DNA from: Coriaria nepalensis
Lineage: Eukaryota > Streptophyta > Magnoliopsida > Cucurbitales > Coriariaceae
Direction: 5' to 3'
NCBI GenBank assembly: GCA_027186245.1
Contig: CP114493.1
Location: 5,029,501-5,093,500, forward strand
DNA length: 64,000 nt
The notes beneath the pieces were generated by a model. It was given only the letters and a program-made list of their open reading frames with translations, was not told where the DNA came from and searched no databases. A program made the translations under genes and the position numbers. Each line of letters opens with the position of its first letter. The stretch's first letter is position 1. Positions 23,980 through 35,899 of this stretch are shown in pieces.

Positions 23980-24829
23980 TGGCGGGAGGTAAGTTCCTTA
24001 TGCTATTCCTTTTAACTTTTCATGAATTTGCATTATTAAATTAGAATAGTTAACATGTTGTATAGAGCCAAAATTCCATATTTGTTGTTCTGTATGTATT
24101 ATAACTATAAAGGCTATGATGCTTTCTGTTCAATGGATGTTGTTCAGTATGTATTATAACCATGGAAGTTTTCTATACTAATGATTATAAGTCAGTAAGT
24201 ATCATAGTCCATTGATTTAATGATTAATACAAAAGACAAGTTTTTTAATAATTCCACTTTTTGATGTTGCTGTTAACTAACAGATGATGCAGAAAAGTAA
24301 ATGAAATACTCCAAATTGATATTTTGATTTATCTCTCTAAAAATAATATTTTTAGTTTCTCTCTCAAAAAACAGATGATGATGTTGTAGTTTCTTTTCTA
24401 ATGATTGCACTGCCATATATGTATACGTATATATACATATACTATGGAGAGAGTAATAACATAATAATATTTCGGTAATCAAAGATTATGACATTATAAA
24501 TGTAAGAGTTTGGTAGTGAGTTTAAGGGCGCTCTCTCATAAATGTACAGAGAGAGCAACATATCGAAATTAAGTCATGACAGTTCACATAATTTTGGTAT
24601 TCTTAAATGAGACATAATTTTTGGATTTCTTACATGGTTGCATTGTTAATATGTAATATCTTACTATGAACTACTATATGATGTACTGTTGGGATATTCA
24701 TGTTTGAAATATTTCAAACATAATTCGAAATTGTTGCATTGTTAATGGTTTGAAATATTGAGCATCATGTATCTTTGAATAATATTTTTTTCTGACAGAA
24801 ATATTTCTAACTGTTTGTTAAAGTATTAT
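23980..24829. other. No gene seen
   Basis: AT-rich spacer between two copia fragments. It contains a small hairpin-forming pair, gcgctctctc...gagagagc (about 24530-24556). No coding domain is visible. Confidence 0.4.
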
Positions 24830-26986
24830 GTTCCACTATCTATTCTAAAAATGCTTATCTTTATTTGAAACTAATTTTCAATTATTATATAAATGTTTTT
24901 TAATATTTGCTCAACTTCAGACTTCTTTTCCATTAAATAAACCCAACATACTCTTATATGATCATCAATAAAAATAACAAACCATTTTTCCCCCGATAAT
25001 GTGTTGACCTTAGATAGACCCAAACATCATTATGAAACAAGTAAAATGGTCTTAAACTATGATATAATTTTATTAGAAAAAAAAACACGATGGTCTTTAG
25101 CCGAATGGCAAGCTTCACAATGCAATTCTGAGTATTTAACTCCTTTAAACAATGCAGGAAATATATGTTTTAAATATGAAAAAATAGGGTGTCCTAATCT
25201 CTTATGCCATAGTATGATCTGATCAAAGACAAAGGTTGAAATAGTACTACCCAATCTTTGAGCTTGATTAGTCCCAAAAATAGTTTCATCAAAGTAGTAC
25301 AATCCATTTCTTCCTTTAGCAATTCCAATCATCTTCCCCGAGCTCTGGTCCTAAAACACACAAGTGAGGGGGGGAAAAAGAATTGAACAATTAGAGTCCT
25401 TTGACAGTTTGCTAACAGACAGAAGATTACAAGTAAGTTTTGGGACATGTAAGACTGATTTTAAGATTAGGTTTTCAGAAATTTTAATGTTTCATTTTCC
25501 TACAATGGGAGAGAAACTACGATCAGCTATTCTGACTTTTTCTATACTAGAAAATGGATAATATGAGTTAAAGAGTTTTGAACAACTTGTCATATGATCG
25601 GAAGCTCCTGAATCAATAATCCAAGGACTAATTTCTCCTAGAGCCAAGAGTGCTATAGAATTTCTACTTGTCTGTGTCATAGAACCAGTAGTCATTAGGT
25701 AACGAATAGGATTTTAGTAGTTTTAGAAGGTGATCTAACTGCTCTTTGCTAAACATAGATGACTTGGCCTCATTTGTTGTAGGAACATTCATGTCACCTT
25801 GTTTATTCTACCTACCGTAGGATGGTCTTCCATGCAACTTGTAGCAGTTTTCTCTCGTATGGCATGTCTTTCCACAATAGTCACAGTGCAGATTATTCTT
25901 GTCTCTCATACACTGGTTTTGGTAGATTCTTCTGCTAGCTTGAGCTTCAAGTGTGGCTAAAGCTGACCTTTCCATATTTTTAGTCAAATATGTAGCCTTC
26001 TTCCCTAGCATTACATGTCTCCTACTTTCTTCTCTTTGTATCTCTACAAAGACTTTCCCGATTAAAGGTATGAGATTCCTACCAATTATTCGACCACAGA
26101 CCTCATCGAATTCAACATTTAGACCTACAAGAAACTTGAAGATTCGGCCTGTATCCATCATCTTCTTGTCTTGATTGTAATCCTTAGTTGACTTTCATTC
26201 ATAGTTATTGAACAAGTCCAGGTCCTGCCAAATTCTTTTAAGAGTGTTAAAATACTTAGTTACAAAATCCTCACTTGGTGAATTTCTCCCAATCTTATGG
26301 TTAACTCATATACATGAGACTAGTTCCCTAGATCAGAGTACGTCATCGAGACGTGATAAAATAAGTAGTAGGATAAAATAAGTAGTTTACACCTATCTCC
26401 TTTGTCATGGAGTTGACCAACCATGTCTTTACCATTGAGTTTTCAACATCCCAAGTGGTATGGGTTGGATCATGCAAGTCTGGTTTCTTTGTTTCTCCTA
26501 TGATGTAGGCAATTTTTCCTCTTTCCCTAATATACATTCGGACAGATTGTGACCATCTCAGAAAGTTATTCCCATTCAGTCGAATTGTGGTGATATAAAT
26601 GGGTGAGTTTTTTGATGAGCGTCGGACAGTTTGAAACTCGGGCTTAGGAGACATATTGGAGGTGACTTTAGACATCTTCTAGGGCGGCAGCAAAGAAAGA
26701 AAACTGTTTTTAACCTAGGGTTTTAGAACTTGGCTCTAATATCATAAAAACTGAGACTTTAAGGTATGGAAAATATTCAACTCAAAATATCATACATACT
26801 TATAGAACTTCTATGATACAAAATAGGAAAGTAATCTATTTAGGAAAGTAATCTGTCTAAGAAAGGACAAATCCATATATTTACCATTCTATTCTACTAA
26901 TTTCTCTATTTATCTAAATATATAGATACTCAAATATGGTACATAATCATAGGATAATTCCTAGAGTTACGGTAAGACTTTCAACA
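24830..26986 (-). mobile_element. Ty1/copia relic (5' LTR, gag, protease, integrase start)
   Basis: Order on the minus strand: LTR 26986-26747 (starts TGTTGAAAGTC), a degraded primer site tgatattagagcc near 26747-26735, gag from ATG 26675 (LNGNNFLRWSQSVRMYI), a zinc knuckle at 25808-25870 region (CDYCGKTCHTRENCYKLHG, C-x2-C-x4-H-x4-C), the protease motif WIIDSGASDHM (about 25610), the GAG-pre-integrase block LWHKRLGHP...CEACHSAK (25057-25332), and the first part of integrase (DVW..LRSTHYRGKNGLLF near 24960-25020). Stops and frameshifts separate the parts. Integrase is cut off at about 24830. Confidence 0.92.
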
Positions 26987-27119
26987 AAATCAAAATCGTT
27001 CGATCAGATAGATGTGGAGACTACGTTCACTGAAAAAAGTAAAATGTCGAGTTCATTTGCTAAGTTTCTCTAAGAAGAATGCATTATTGCATAATATACA
27101 ATGCCTGAAACACCACAAC

Positions 27120-27730
27120 AAAATGATATTTTTTAGAAGAGAAACCGAGCTTTAATGGACATGGTAAGAAATATTATCAACAGTTGAAGTCTTCCATCAA
27201 ACTCATTGAGTTCAGCATTAAAAACCGTTGTGTATATTTTAAATTGAGTTCCTTCTAAAGTAGATTTTAAAACTCCTTTTGAGTTATATGGAATGGTTGG
27301 AAACCTAGTTTAAAACACTTGCACATTTGGAATTGTCCAATTGAAGTGAGAATTTATAATCATCAATTGAAGAAATTGGACCTAAGAACAATTAAAGGGT
27401 ATAAATTTTATTACCCTTGTCACTCAACTAGAATAGAAAATGCTATAAATGTAAAATTTCTATAAGATCATGAAGTGAGTGGGATTAAGTTTCCAATAAA
27501 TATTAAATTTCATGAAAGAATGAAAACCTATTCTTTGCCTCTTCAAAATGAGATTATTATTCCTTCACAAGGTAATAATACTACAGAATCCATTGACGAG
27601 CAACCAATTCAAGAATCAATTACATCAATACACTTATAACTCCCCTTACTACATGTTAATCATGTTGACACTACATACTTTCCAATTGAGAATGGAAATT
27701 TAAAGATTCCTGACCCATGAAAAGAGAGGG
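27120..27730 (+). mobile_element. Ty1/copia fragment, integrase C-terminal part
   Basis: Plus strand, broken frames: ELWNGWKPSLKHLHIWNCPI-like words around 27285-27345 (read here as VIWNGWKPSLKHLHIWNCPI), then EVRIYNHQLKKLDLRTIKGY and RFYYPCHSTRIENAINVKF-like sequence. These are typical of the copia integrase C-terminus. It is a separate fragment, opposite in direction to both neighbours. Confidence 0.8.
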
Positions 27731-27839
27731 GGGAGAAACAAGAAAATTGCAAACCTGAACCGGGTAACTCGGGTCGGGTTGATTTGGTTAAAGTTTTGAG
27801 TCAGTTTGGTTATTACCATCTTATTAGTTGAGCAACTTT

Positions 27840-28450
27840 GGTCGGGTCAGTTTATTAACTGATCTGAAACTGGGGACCCGACCCGTTGTGCACTCCTAAC
27901 ATAAGATGCATATAACTTGGACAACCTTTGAGAAAATACATGATCAGTAATGGGATATCTAATAGGATAAGTGGATAGCTCTGATGGAGTCTCAGGAGAA
28001 GATTGGCTTGGTGTTTGTGTAGGACTGCTATAATAAATTGCACTATCACGAAGAGAACTTTTCACCTTCATCTAATCGACCAGTTGTGTTAGGTATGGTC
28101 TTTTGGATATTGAAGAAATCTGAATCTAATGTAAAAAAACATCTCTAGTTCTTCATGATTGAACATTTCTTCTCAATTCCCTCCTTGAAGTCATGAATCA
28201 ATAGTTGCTAGCATGTAGAAGAGTTCTTTCTCATGAAAAATAATATCCATAAAAATATAAAACATCATAGATGGATCATAACACCTGTAACCACCCTTTA
28301 GAGTGATACCATATTCCATAAACACACTTCAAAGCATGATACAAGCATGATACTCAAGCTTAGTACATTGATGTGGATGCAAGTGAACATACTCAACACA
28401 TCTAAAAGTTTTAGGAGCTAAGAGTACTAATGCCGGAAGAGTGTAATGAT
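27840..28450 (-). mobile_element. Ty1/copia fragment, integrase C-terminal part
   Basis: Minus strand words FRCVEYVHLHPHQCTKLEY (near 28400), GGYRCYDPSMMFYIFMDIIF-type sequence (near 28250) and a Ser/Pro-rich linker (27847-28071) match the region between integrase and RT in copia elements. Stops are present. Confidence 0.75.
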
Positions 28451-28499
28451 TGTAGAAGACATCTAATGGTCTTCTAAAATTAAGGATGCTTAATGGTGT

Positions 28500-29640
28500 T
28501 CATTTTATCACGTAGATTGCCGAATTCAAGGGTTCACCCCACAACAAAAAGTCTTTGATCTTATATAATTCCACCAATGCCTATAAACGTAAACCTTATT
28601 TAAATATTCCAGGTCTCTAATGTTCAAACCACCTTCTTCAATAGGCGCAAAGCTATTTTTTTCAAGAGCACTAATGTAATTTGTTTCTCCCCTCATATTT
28701 ATCCAAAAATAAATAAATAAATAAGAAAACAATTGATTTAATCTATCAAAAAATGGCTTTATGAGGCTTAAGAGACATAAGTGTATGTATAGGGAGACTA
28801 GATAAAACATGCCTTATCAAAATGAGTCTTCCACCTTTTAAATTATGCTTCCAACCTTCAAGTTTACTAATCACTTTGCCAATCAAATCATTATGTATAT
28901 ATATATATAATTGTTTTTTAAATCTTGTTCCTACCTAAGTATATAGGACAATCTAAATACTTAAAAGGAAAGTTATTATGAAGAAATATGGTAGTATTTG
29001 CAATTACATTTTTCCTCGAAGAATTAACTTTAGACCCCACCAAAATATTACTTTTTGAAGCATTTCTCAACTAAACAGATACCGACTCATATTCGTGAAG
29101 TAATGACATAAGGTTATAGAAATATAATATCGTCATCATAAGCTAGGTGAGAAATCATAGGACAATGTCTAGGAACTGAAAAAGGAGCAATATCACCTAA
29201 GATATAGCTTGCTTCAAATGCTTACTAAGAGGTTTAGCTATAATGATGAACAGATAGAGTGATAATGGAGAACCATTGACTAAAATAGAGTACCAATTGT
29301 TAGTTACCAAATTTTTTTATTAAACAGATAACATGAGGATGAAAACCCAACTTATCCAGTACAGATTAAATATAATCTCAATTGACTTTAACATAAGCCT
29401 TAGTCATGTTCAATTTAAGGACAACATTACTGATTCTTGTTTCTTTATTAATTGAATCAATGACTTCTAAAATAACATCAATAAACTTATATAGAAGAGA
29501 TCTTAAAATGATTTCACATGGAAAATTACATACATTAAGTCTTTTAAAGACTTTTCGTATTTGAGAAGATAACGAAGAAGTACTAGGTTCTGAAGTACCA
29601 TACCTTATTACAATGGATGCATGCATTAATATATCTTGCT
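28500..29640 (-). mobile_element. L1-type LINE relic (RT fragments)
   Basis: Minus strand: VVLKLNMTKAYVKVN (degraded LKLDMSKAYDRV block of RT, about 29380-29430), a mutated catalytic box LAYDDDIIF near 29140, GKVISKLEGWKHNLKGGRLI near 28840, and EEGGLNIRDLEYLNKVY near 28600. These follow the order of a plant L1 reverse transcriptase. Stops and shifts make it dead. Confidence 0.85.
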
Positions 29641-29739
29641 AATGATACATGACTTAATTTAGCCATCCTCTATAAATTTATTAGAACAATTTTGTTCCTC
29701 TCTAATGTGAAGATATTGGAATGATATATTTCATTATCT

Positions 29740-30860
29740 TCGAGGAACAATTGATTTGGATTTACTTTGTTCTAGACCAAAAATTGGTTATGCAGATTGT
29801 AAATGTAGAGTATTTATCTGACCTACATAAAGCTTAATATCAAATAATCTATTTATTTACTTGTGGTGGAACAAGTATATTATAGCACTCTATGAAATGA
29901 ATTATAGTTGCAACATCCTCAAGTAATGCGGAATTTCTTGTAATTCGTTAAAGTAAGTCAAGAATATGTTTAGTCGATATCATTTTTTTCAGCATACTTA
30001 AGGGATATATGGCTTGCTTTATCAGAAATAAGATATAACTTAACATTATATGAGAAAAATATTAAAAAAGACTCGGAAAGACATATTTCACGAAAGTTCC
30101 TTTTCACAAATGGTTTTCAAAAGAACAATGATATTGAAATTCAACAAATTTGTTCAAGAGATAATTTGGTTAACTTGTTTACCGAATGCAATATTTGAAA
30201 AGTTAGTGCATAAAATTTTTATGCATTGAATCAAAGATCTCGATAGATATTTCTATCAAATGTGTTAGCATACAATGTACTCTTTTTCATTTATTATGAT
30301 TTTTTTCCGCTGATTTTTCCTGGTAAATGTTTTAACAAAGCAGTTTTTTCGTATTATAAACATCCAAAGGTTGTAATTTTTTTTCCCTTAGCCAAGGTCT
30401 TATCTCACTGATTTGTCTCTCCTCTAGTTCATGTGATTGGAGAAGAGTGTAGTCTACCCTTTTATGGCTAAAATTATTTTCATTATTATTTAATAATTTT
30501 TTTTTTCTTGTTTAAATTAACAGCTTCCCATAAAATGGTGCATTGCGCTCTCATCTAGTGAATGTAACTGGAGGAGGGATTGATCATTTATCCCACTACA
30601 TTTTTCTATTAAAATTTTTAATGAGGTAAGTTTCAGTACATATTTTATATGATAATAATGTTTTTTTTTTTTCCTTCACAAGAATTTATTTATTTTTTTT
30701 CTAGTAAGGTTTTAATGAAGCATATTCTTTGTGTAAATGGACATAGAGGGGAATGTTATAAATATTGTCGTTGTCCATTTGATTTTATAACTCTTTACCA
30801 TTGAATACAATCAACTATAGATTACACAACTCCATAACCTGAACAATACTTCATCTTATT
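29740..30860 (+). mobile_element. Ty1/copia relic: RNase H, polypurine tract, start of 3' LTR
   Basis: Plus strand frames from about 29780 read as decayed RNase H: YLSDLHKA-like and HISRKFLFTNGFQKNNDIEI, then CSRDNLVNLFTECNI at 30150-30200. A T-rich stretch follows with ttttctagtaaggttttaat, a phrase common upstream of the polypurine tract in one copia group. The tract agaggggaa (30745-30753) is followed by TGTTATAAATATTG (30754), the likely LTR start. The LTR end is not clear. Confidence 0.75.
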
Positions 30861-31255
30861 CTAAAGCGTTTACCACTATGATACTTTAAAATTGAGAAGA
30901 TCAAGATATCAATAGAATTTAAGTTTGTTTTTTAAACCAAAAAATCTTCAAAGAATATTTGACAAATGTTGTTTTTTTTTTTTTTTTTTCCTTTTTTTTA
31001 ATTCCCCTTAAAATGAGAAAAAAAAAAACAATATTAAAGAAAAATAAAAAGATTTTTATTTTTCTCAACTATAAAAATAATATTTTGTTATCAAACAATT
31101 TCTTCTTTTTTTTTTTTGGCATTGATATAATTAGAGATGAAACAAAACACATGAGCTTCATATCAAAATGAAATCAAAGTATGTACAAAATTAAATCACT
31201 AAAATGGTAGATAAGAATTTAAAGAACCCCTCCCCATTTTAAAAATTCAGTACAC
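30861..31255. other. Homopolymer-rich AT DNA, no gene
   Basis: Long T and A runs (30972-31000, 31018-31030, 31111-31119) dominate. The plus-strand 70-aa frame here is low-complexity and not a gene. Confidence 0.5.
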
Positions 31256-31645
31256 TTAGAACTATTAAAATAAGATGAGCTTTTCGGCCTGGTTGTACCC
31301 CAGCAAAAAAGCCGTGCCTGAAGCTTGGGTTAGGCCATTCAGGCCCATTTAATCTCTTTTAATTTCAATTTTTGTTTTTTTAAATCTTCTCCCTCGCTAA
31401 ATTTTAAGCATTTTTATATTTTTTATTAATATATAATAAAATTTTTATTTAACTAAAATTTTTTTTTATTATTATTTATAAAATGGATGGGCCTTTTGGG
31501 CTATCCCCATAAGCCCGGTCCTACAATCTAACAGGCTTTCAAAATAGGGCTCAAGCATATATTTATCAAACGGGCTGGACTTAAGTCAACCCAATTTTTT
31601 CAAGAGCCAGACCGAGTGATCCGTTTTGATAGCTCCTACACCTCG
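31256..31645 (-). repeat. GGCCCG-rich non-autonomous element (hAT-like), copy 1
   Basis: Right end, read on the minus strand from about 31640, is tgtaggagctatcaaaacgg, closely matching the left end of the element at 39158 (tagaggtgtcaaaatgggcc). The interior has gggcttatgggg, ggcccat, gcccggtcc and similar words. It is non-coding. Opposite orientation to the second copy. The left border is uncertain. Confidence 0.6.
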
Positions 31646-32265
31646 AGATTTAAATTTTAAAATAAAATAGAGTGAATAGAAATGAGATTGAATGCACCAC
31701 AGATAAGTACATGCAGACTAAATAGAACAAGAATTGTGATTCATTTCTACATTCATTCGTAGGGAATCTAATTGTCTACATTTTTACACGTCATTTAATG
31801 AATTAATAAATAATTACAGCTTATTTTTAACCGATTAATAAAAAGGGTCGAATTTCCTACGAATGAATCACAATCTTTGATCCATTTAGTTTGCATATAT
31901 TCAATCTGCAATGATCTCAAAAAACGTAGCGTCTGGCAATTAACTAACAAATCCGGACAAGTCTTCTTATTAATCACCGGAGAGGCCCCTACAAGAAACT
32001 CTATTCACATCAACACACACAGAATATGCTTAAGCTCAACCTCAACCAATCCAATGTCATGTAATATATATAGTTATTTTACTAGATATAAAACACATTT
32101 AAAAATACAATTTACTAGAAAGAGACTGGGAGTAATCACCAATCATCAGTACAAGTTCTATCTATCGACGTCTTATCCTTCGCCTCTACAGGTTCGCCTA
32201 TGATTGACAAAAAATATGAATATATATCGACATACGGACAAACAAAAAAATGGAGGCTTCATTTA
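31646..32265. other. 3' flank of the GT47 gene
   Basis: No coding feature. A short plus-strand frame at 31877-32203 has no known family. Confidence 0.4.
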
Positions 32266-34359
32266 TCATCTCCTCTTCACCCACCAATCCGGAACTTTTA
32301 ACCTCCGGCTTCTATGTACATCAAGTTTTACTGCAGGAACCTTATGTTTTACCTGTCTCCATATCATATTTATGGCATCGTCTTTTTTGGGAGGGTATTG
32401 GAATTCATAATGATGTGAAACATTCTTAAGCTTCTTCCACATTCGAATCCACCTCTCCTTTGGAAATTGCCTGAGCTGATTTACCATGTAACCTGGTTCT
32501 AACGCATCTTTAAAAGAGAAGAATAATGAGAAGTGTGTGTAGTCTATGTCATCCTCATAAGGCAGCTCGATTTGATCACTGACAATAACGGGAACACAAT
32601 GGCTTACTATTGCGTCAAAAAGCCGACAAGAAGAGGGAGTGTCTCCTGCCGGATCGAGACAGAACTTTGAAGAACGCATTCCTTGTGTAGACTGGAAAAA
32701 CAGGAAATGAAAAATAAGATGAGAGTGAATTATCTGCTTCACATGGGGTGTGGAACCACATGAAAAGGTAAGATTTTTATCCTTTAAAAAAGGCTTTATT
32801 TTGACTTCCTTTTACATGGAAACTTCCTTGGATCCAACAAATTGAACATCTGCATTTACATGTTCATGGGGATAAGAAGAGTCTCAAGACAACTAATAAA
32901 GTTCACTTTTAGAATTAGCATATTGACTGCAGTGAAAAGGACAAAGGGTATAGAACTGATATGCCAAAAAAAAAAAAAAAGATCTACAAGTTTTCTCGGT
33001 AAGGTCAACTACATACCTGTTTAATATTTTCTCCCGTCGCAACGCTCCGTTCATAATGAACATCATCATATCCAGATAAGATACTTGCCAGTTTCACACG
33101 AATGATGCCTTCCTGCAACATAATAGAACCAAAAAATAAAATCATTTCCTAGTCCAGATACATAAGGTAGTCATTCGCAAAAATCTGAAGCAGACACGTA
33201 CATCCTTCCGGAATGTTCTGCCCCGGAAGAAAAGAAGAGTGGTGCGAGACCCATATGGATCCGGAGTGTCATCATCTATAAAAGAATCCACGACATGTAC
33301 ATATGGGGCCACAACATCTTTGTGTAAATTGGAAATGGATTTTGGGTAGCGGCCAAAGTCTACAACGATTTGAATCGATGCATTTAGCTGACCTCGAAGA
33401 AATCTGAAAGCATTAGGATGTGTCATAGGAATTATGTGGTCTCTTCCATTAGACATCTGCCAATACTTAGATTCCTTCAAGAATTTCAGCAAGTCAATCT
33501 GGAATATAAAAAAAATGGTCTTGGATTATTTATCTGGAAACCAAAATCGTCAATTTTTCATCAATTGATTATAAATTATGCATCCTCACGATCATAACAT
33601 ATTCATGGAATTTTTACCCAGTTCCACCATATTTAAAAGATTTTTTTTTTCTCTTTCTAAATTTCCCCAAACCTCGACTCTTTCTAAGGAAATTCCCAAA
33701 TGAACCACTACAAAGCCATTATTTTAGCTTTCTACAGTTTCAGATCGCAGAAACAGAGCCAGAAACCATGATTATTGTTGCAATACAGGTCAAATTGAAT
33801 CGAAGAACAGAGTCAAATGATTATCAAGAACCTGCAATTGGTGATCAATCTCAGTAGCAGGATCAGTCATGTTATGGCCATGCGTATTGAAGCTCAAGGA
33901 AGAGAAAAACGGAACAAAAAAAGCTTCCGCCATTTCCGCATCTAAAACCCTGACAACCTCCCTCCATTCTCCATTATCGCCTCCTCCATAACCACCTTCG
34001 TACAGAAGCGACCCCATCATCCAATACTCAACACTATGCTGCTTCCTCAGGCCGGAATTCCTTGGCCACGGCGGCCAATTCTGGGTGGTCACCGGAGTCT
34101 CATCGGAGCTCTGGTGGCGATCAAGCATGCCGACATTGAAGCGGCGGGGGAGATCGTACATGTAGACTCGAAGAGGAGGATCGATGGTTACACAGAGAGA
34201 GCGTGAAGTAGGCGGTGACTGTAGCAAGGGGAAAGAGTATGACCGGAGATCGACGGTTCCGATGAAGATAAAGTAGGAGATGAGGAGGAGGAAGATGAAG
34301 GAGATGGTGGCGAGTATTGCTTGTCCGTACATTTTCTCTCTCCTTGGTGATGACGACAT
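32266..34359 (-). CDS. GT47 exostosin-family glycosyltransferase (ARAD-like)
   Basis: Four exons: 34359-33832, 33498-33202, 33112-33017, 32691-32266; all introns GT-AG and phase 0; 448 aa. A short cytosolic tail is followed by one hydrophobic segment (residues 14-34, [20 protein letters not shown]), so it is a type II Golgi membrane protein. GT47 plant enzymes add sugars to cell-wall pectin, hemicellulose or glycoproteins. Family blocks: [12 protein letters not shown] (64-75), [47 protein letters not shown] and [20 protein letters not shown] (315-334), then [19 protein letters not shown] and a C-terminal [14 protein letters not shown]. Layout and length resemble Arabidopsis ARAD1 (a proposed pectin arabinosyltransferase), but the sugar and acceptor cannot be read from sequence. 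Start: first ATG; a second ATG at codon 10 (MYGQ) is possible. Confidence 0.92.
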
Positions 34360-35899
34360 GATTATTATTAACTGCCTGTTTGTCTTTGTTAATGGTTGCG
34401 TCGAGGAGACAAAAAGGGAATAATTGAGACGCGAGAAAATGTTTTTCCTTGGGACAACTAATTATCACCCTGCCACTCTTTTGATATTCATTTATTTAAT
34501 TAAAAAAAATATATATACATATATATATACATAATATATAATAGATAAAATATATTAAAGAATAATATTTATAAAAATAATATCCAAATTATAGTATTTT
34601 TTAGTATTATTTTTAGATATAAATTTTTTTTCTTTTATTTTAGTTCTTATTCAATTCTCCATCACTTCCTTCTTCTTCTTTTTATTTATTATTATTTTTA
34701 TTTTTATTTTTTTTAATTCTTTGCTTGAAACTTTTCAAATTTATTAACAATGAATAATAGTTTTGAAATTTTTAAATGTGCATTTAAAATATTTTCATTT
34801 TTTTTTATTCTCTTACCCTCTTCATTGTTCATTTTTCACTAGCAAAGTAACATTTTTTTTTTACTTAATTCAAGTTTTTTTTTAAGTATTAAACTTCAAA
34901 TGATATTTTTCTTTTTAGAAAATGAAATCAAATAATAAATATATAAATATTATAAGATTTATAAAATATATTTAATTTGTTTATAACTAAAGATAAAATT
35001 AATATAAATATTATATATTAAACTGTCGAAACTTATGTATTTTATTTATTTATTAAAAAAAATTATTTAATAAGAATTTCACTCCCATGCTTCCAATTAT
35101 TTTTTTATTTTTAAATTTTGCTTGCACCAAAATCTTAACTTCGCCCATAACTATTTATACCAACTATTTCGCTACTCATAGAACGGTTCCGTCGGAACTG
35201 ATCTTTTTCGCTTTCACAATACAATCGAAGATAAAATATGTCAATTTTGACATATTATTCTCATCAAAGACTCCAATTTGAACCTGTTATTTTATTATTG
35301 ACAATTTGACATTACCCAATAGCCCCATAAAATATAATTATTAAATTATTTTTAGGTAAATCGTTGTTTGAACGGTGGTTCAAAACAAGTAACAACGCGG
35401 GTGTTCTTTTACCTCCTAGAAATGTTGTTTGACACCAGCTCATCAGTAACACATCAGAGAATAAAACTTACCTCCTACATGTGAGGATTTATATAAAAAA
35501 ATCGTTCCTCTGATTTTTGTTGACAGCGAGGACGAGAAGCTTCCATTGTCTTGCAGTCTCCATTTTGCAAATCACTTTTATATTCTTCAACATATTATCG
35601 GATTGAGGCAATATTTTCAAGCATAGGCACGCCTCCATATTAAGAATTGGAACCCGATATGATAACTCACACTCAAAATACTAGAATGTAATGTAACTCT
35701 TCAATTTGGTCTAGAGACAAAACCACAATTACAATCAATTCCAAAGACCCATATTCTACTGTTCAATTGACTTATTTATATTAGGACCCAAAGCAACCTA
35801 GACTCTTAAACAAACTAAACAAACTACTTCACACACGTCCTCCTATATTATTTTTCACGTCTACTGCTCTTTGACTTAGTCCTCCCGGTTCCTCGGCAG
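34360..35899. other. GT47 promoter side, AT-rich DNA, possible gypsy LTR
   Basis: 34360-34480 is the likely leader of the GT47 gene. 34490-35080 is strongly AT-rich with long T runs. 35600-35899 lies directly 3' of the minus-strand gypsy coding region and may contain its LTR, but I could not place the ends. Confidence 0.4.
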
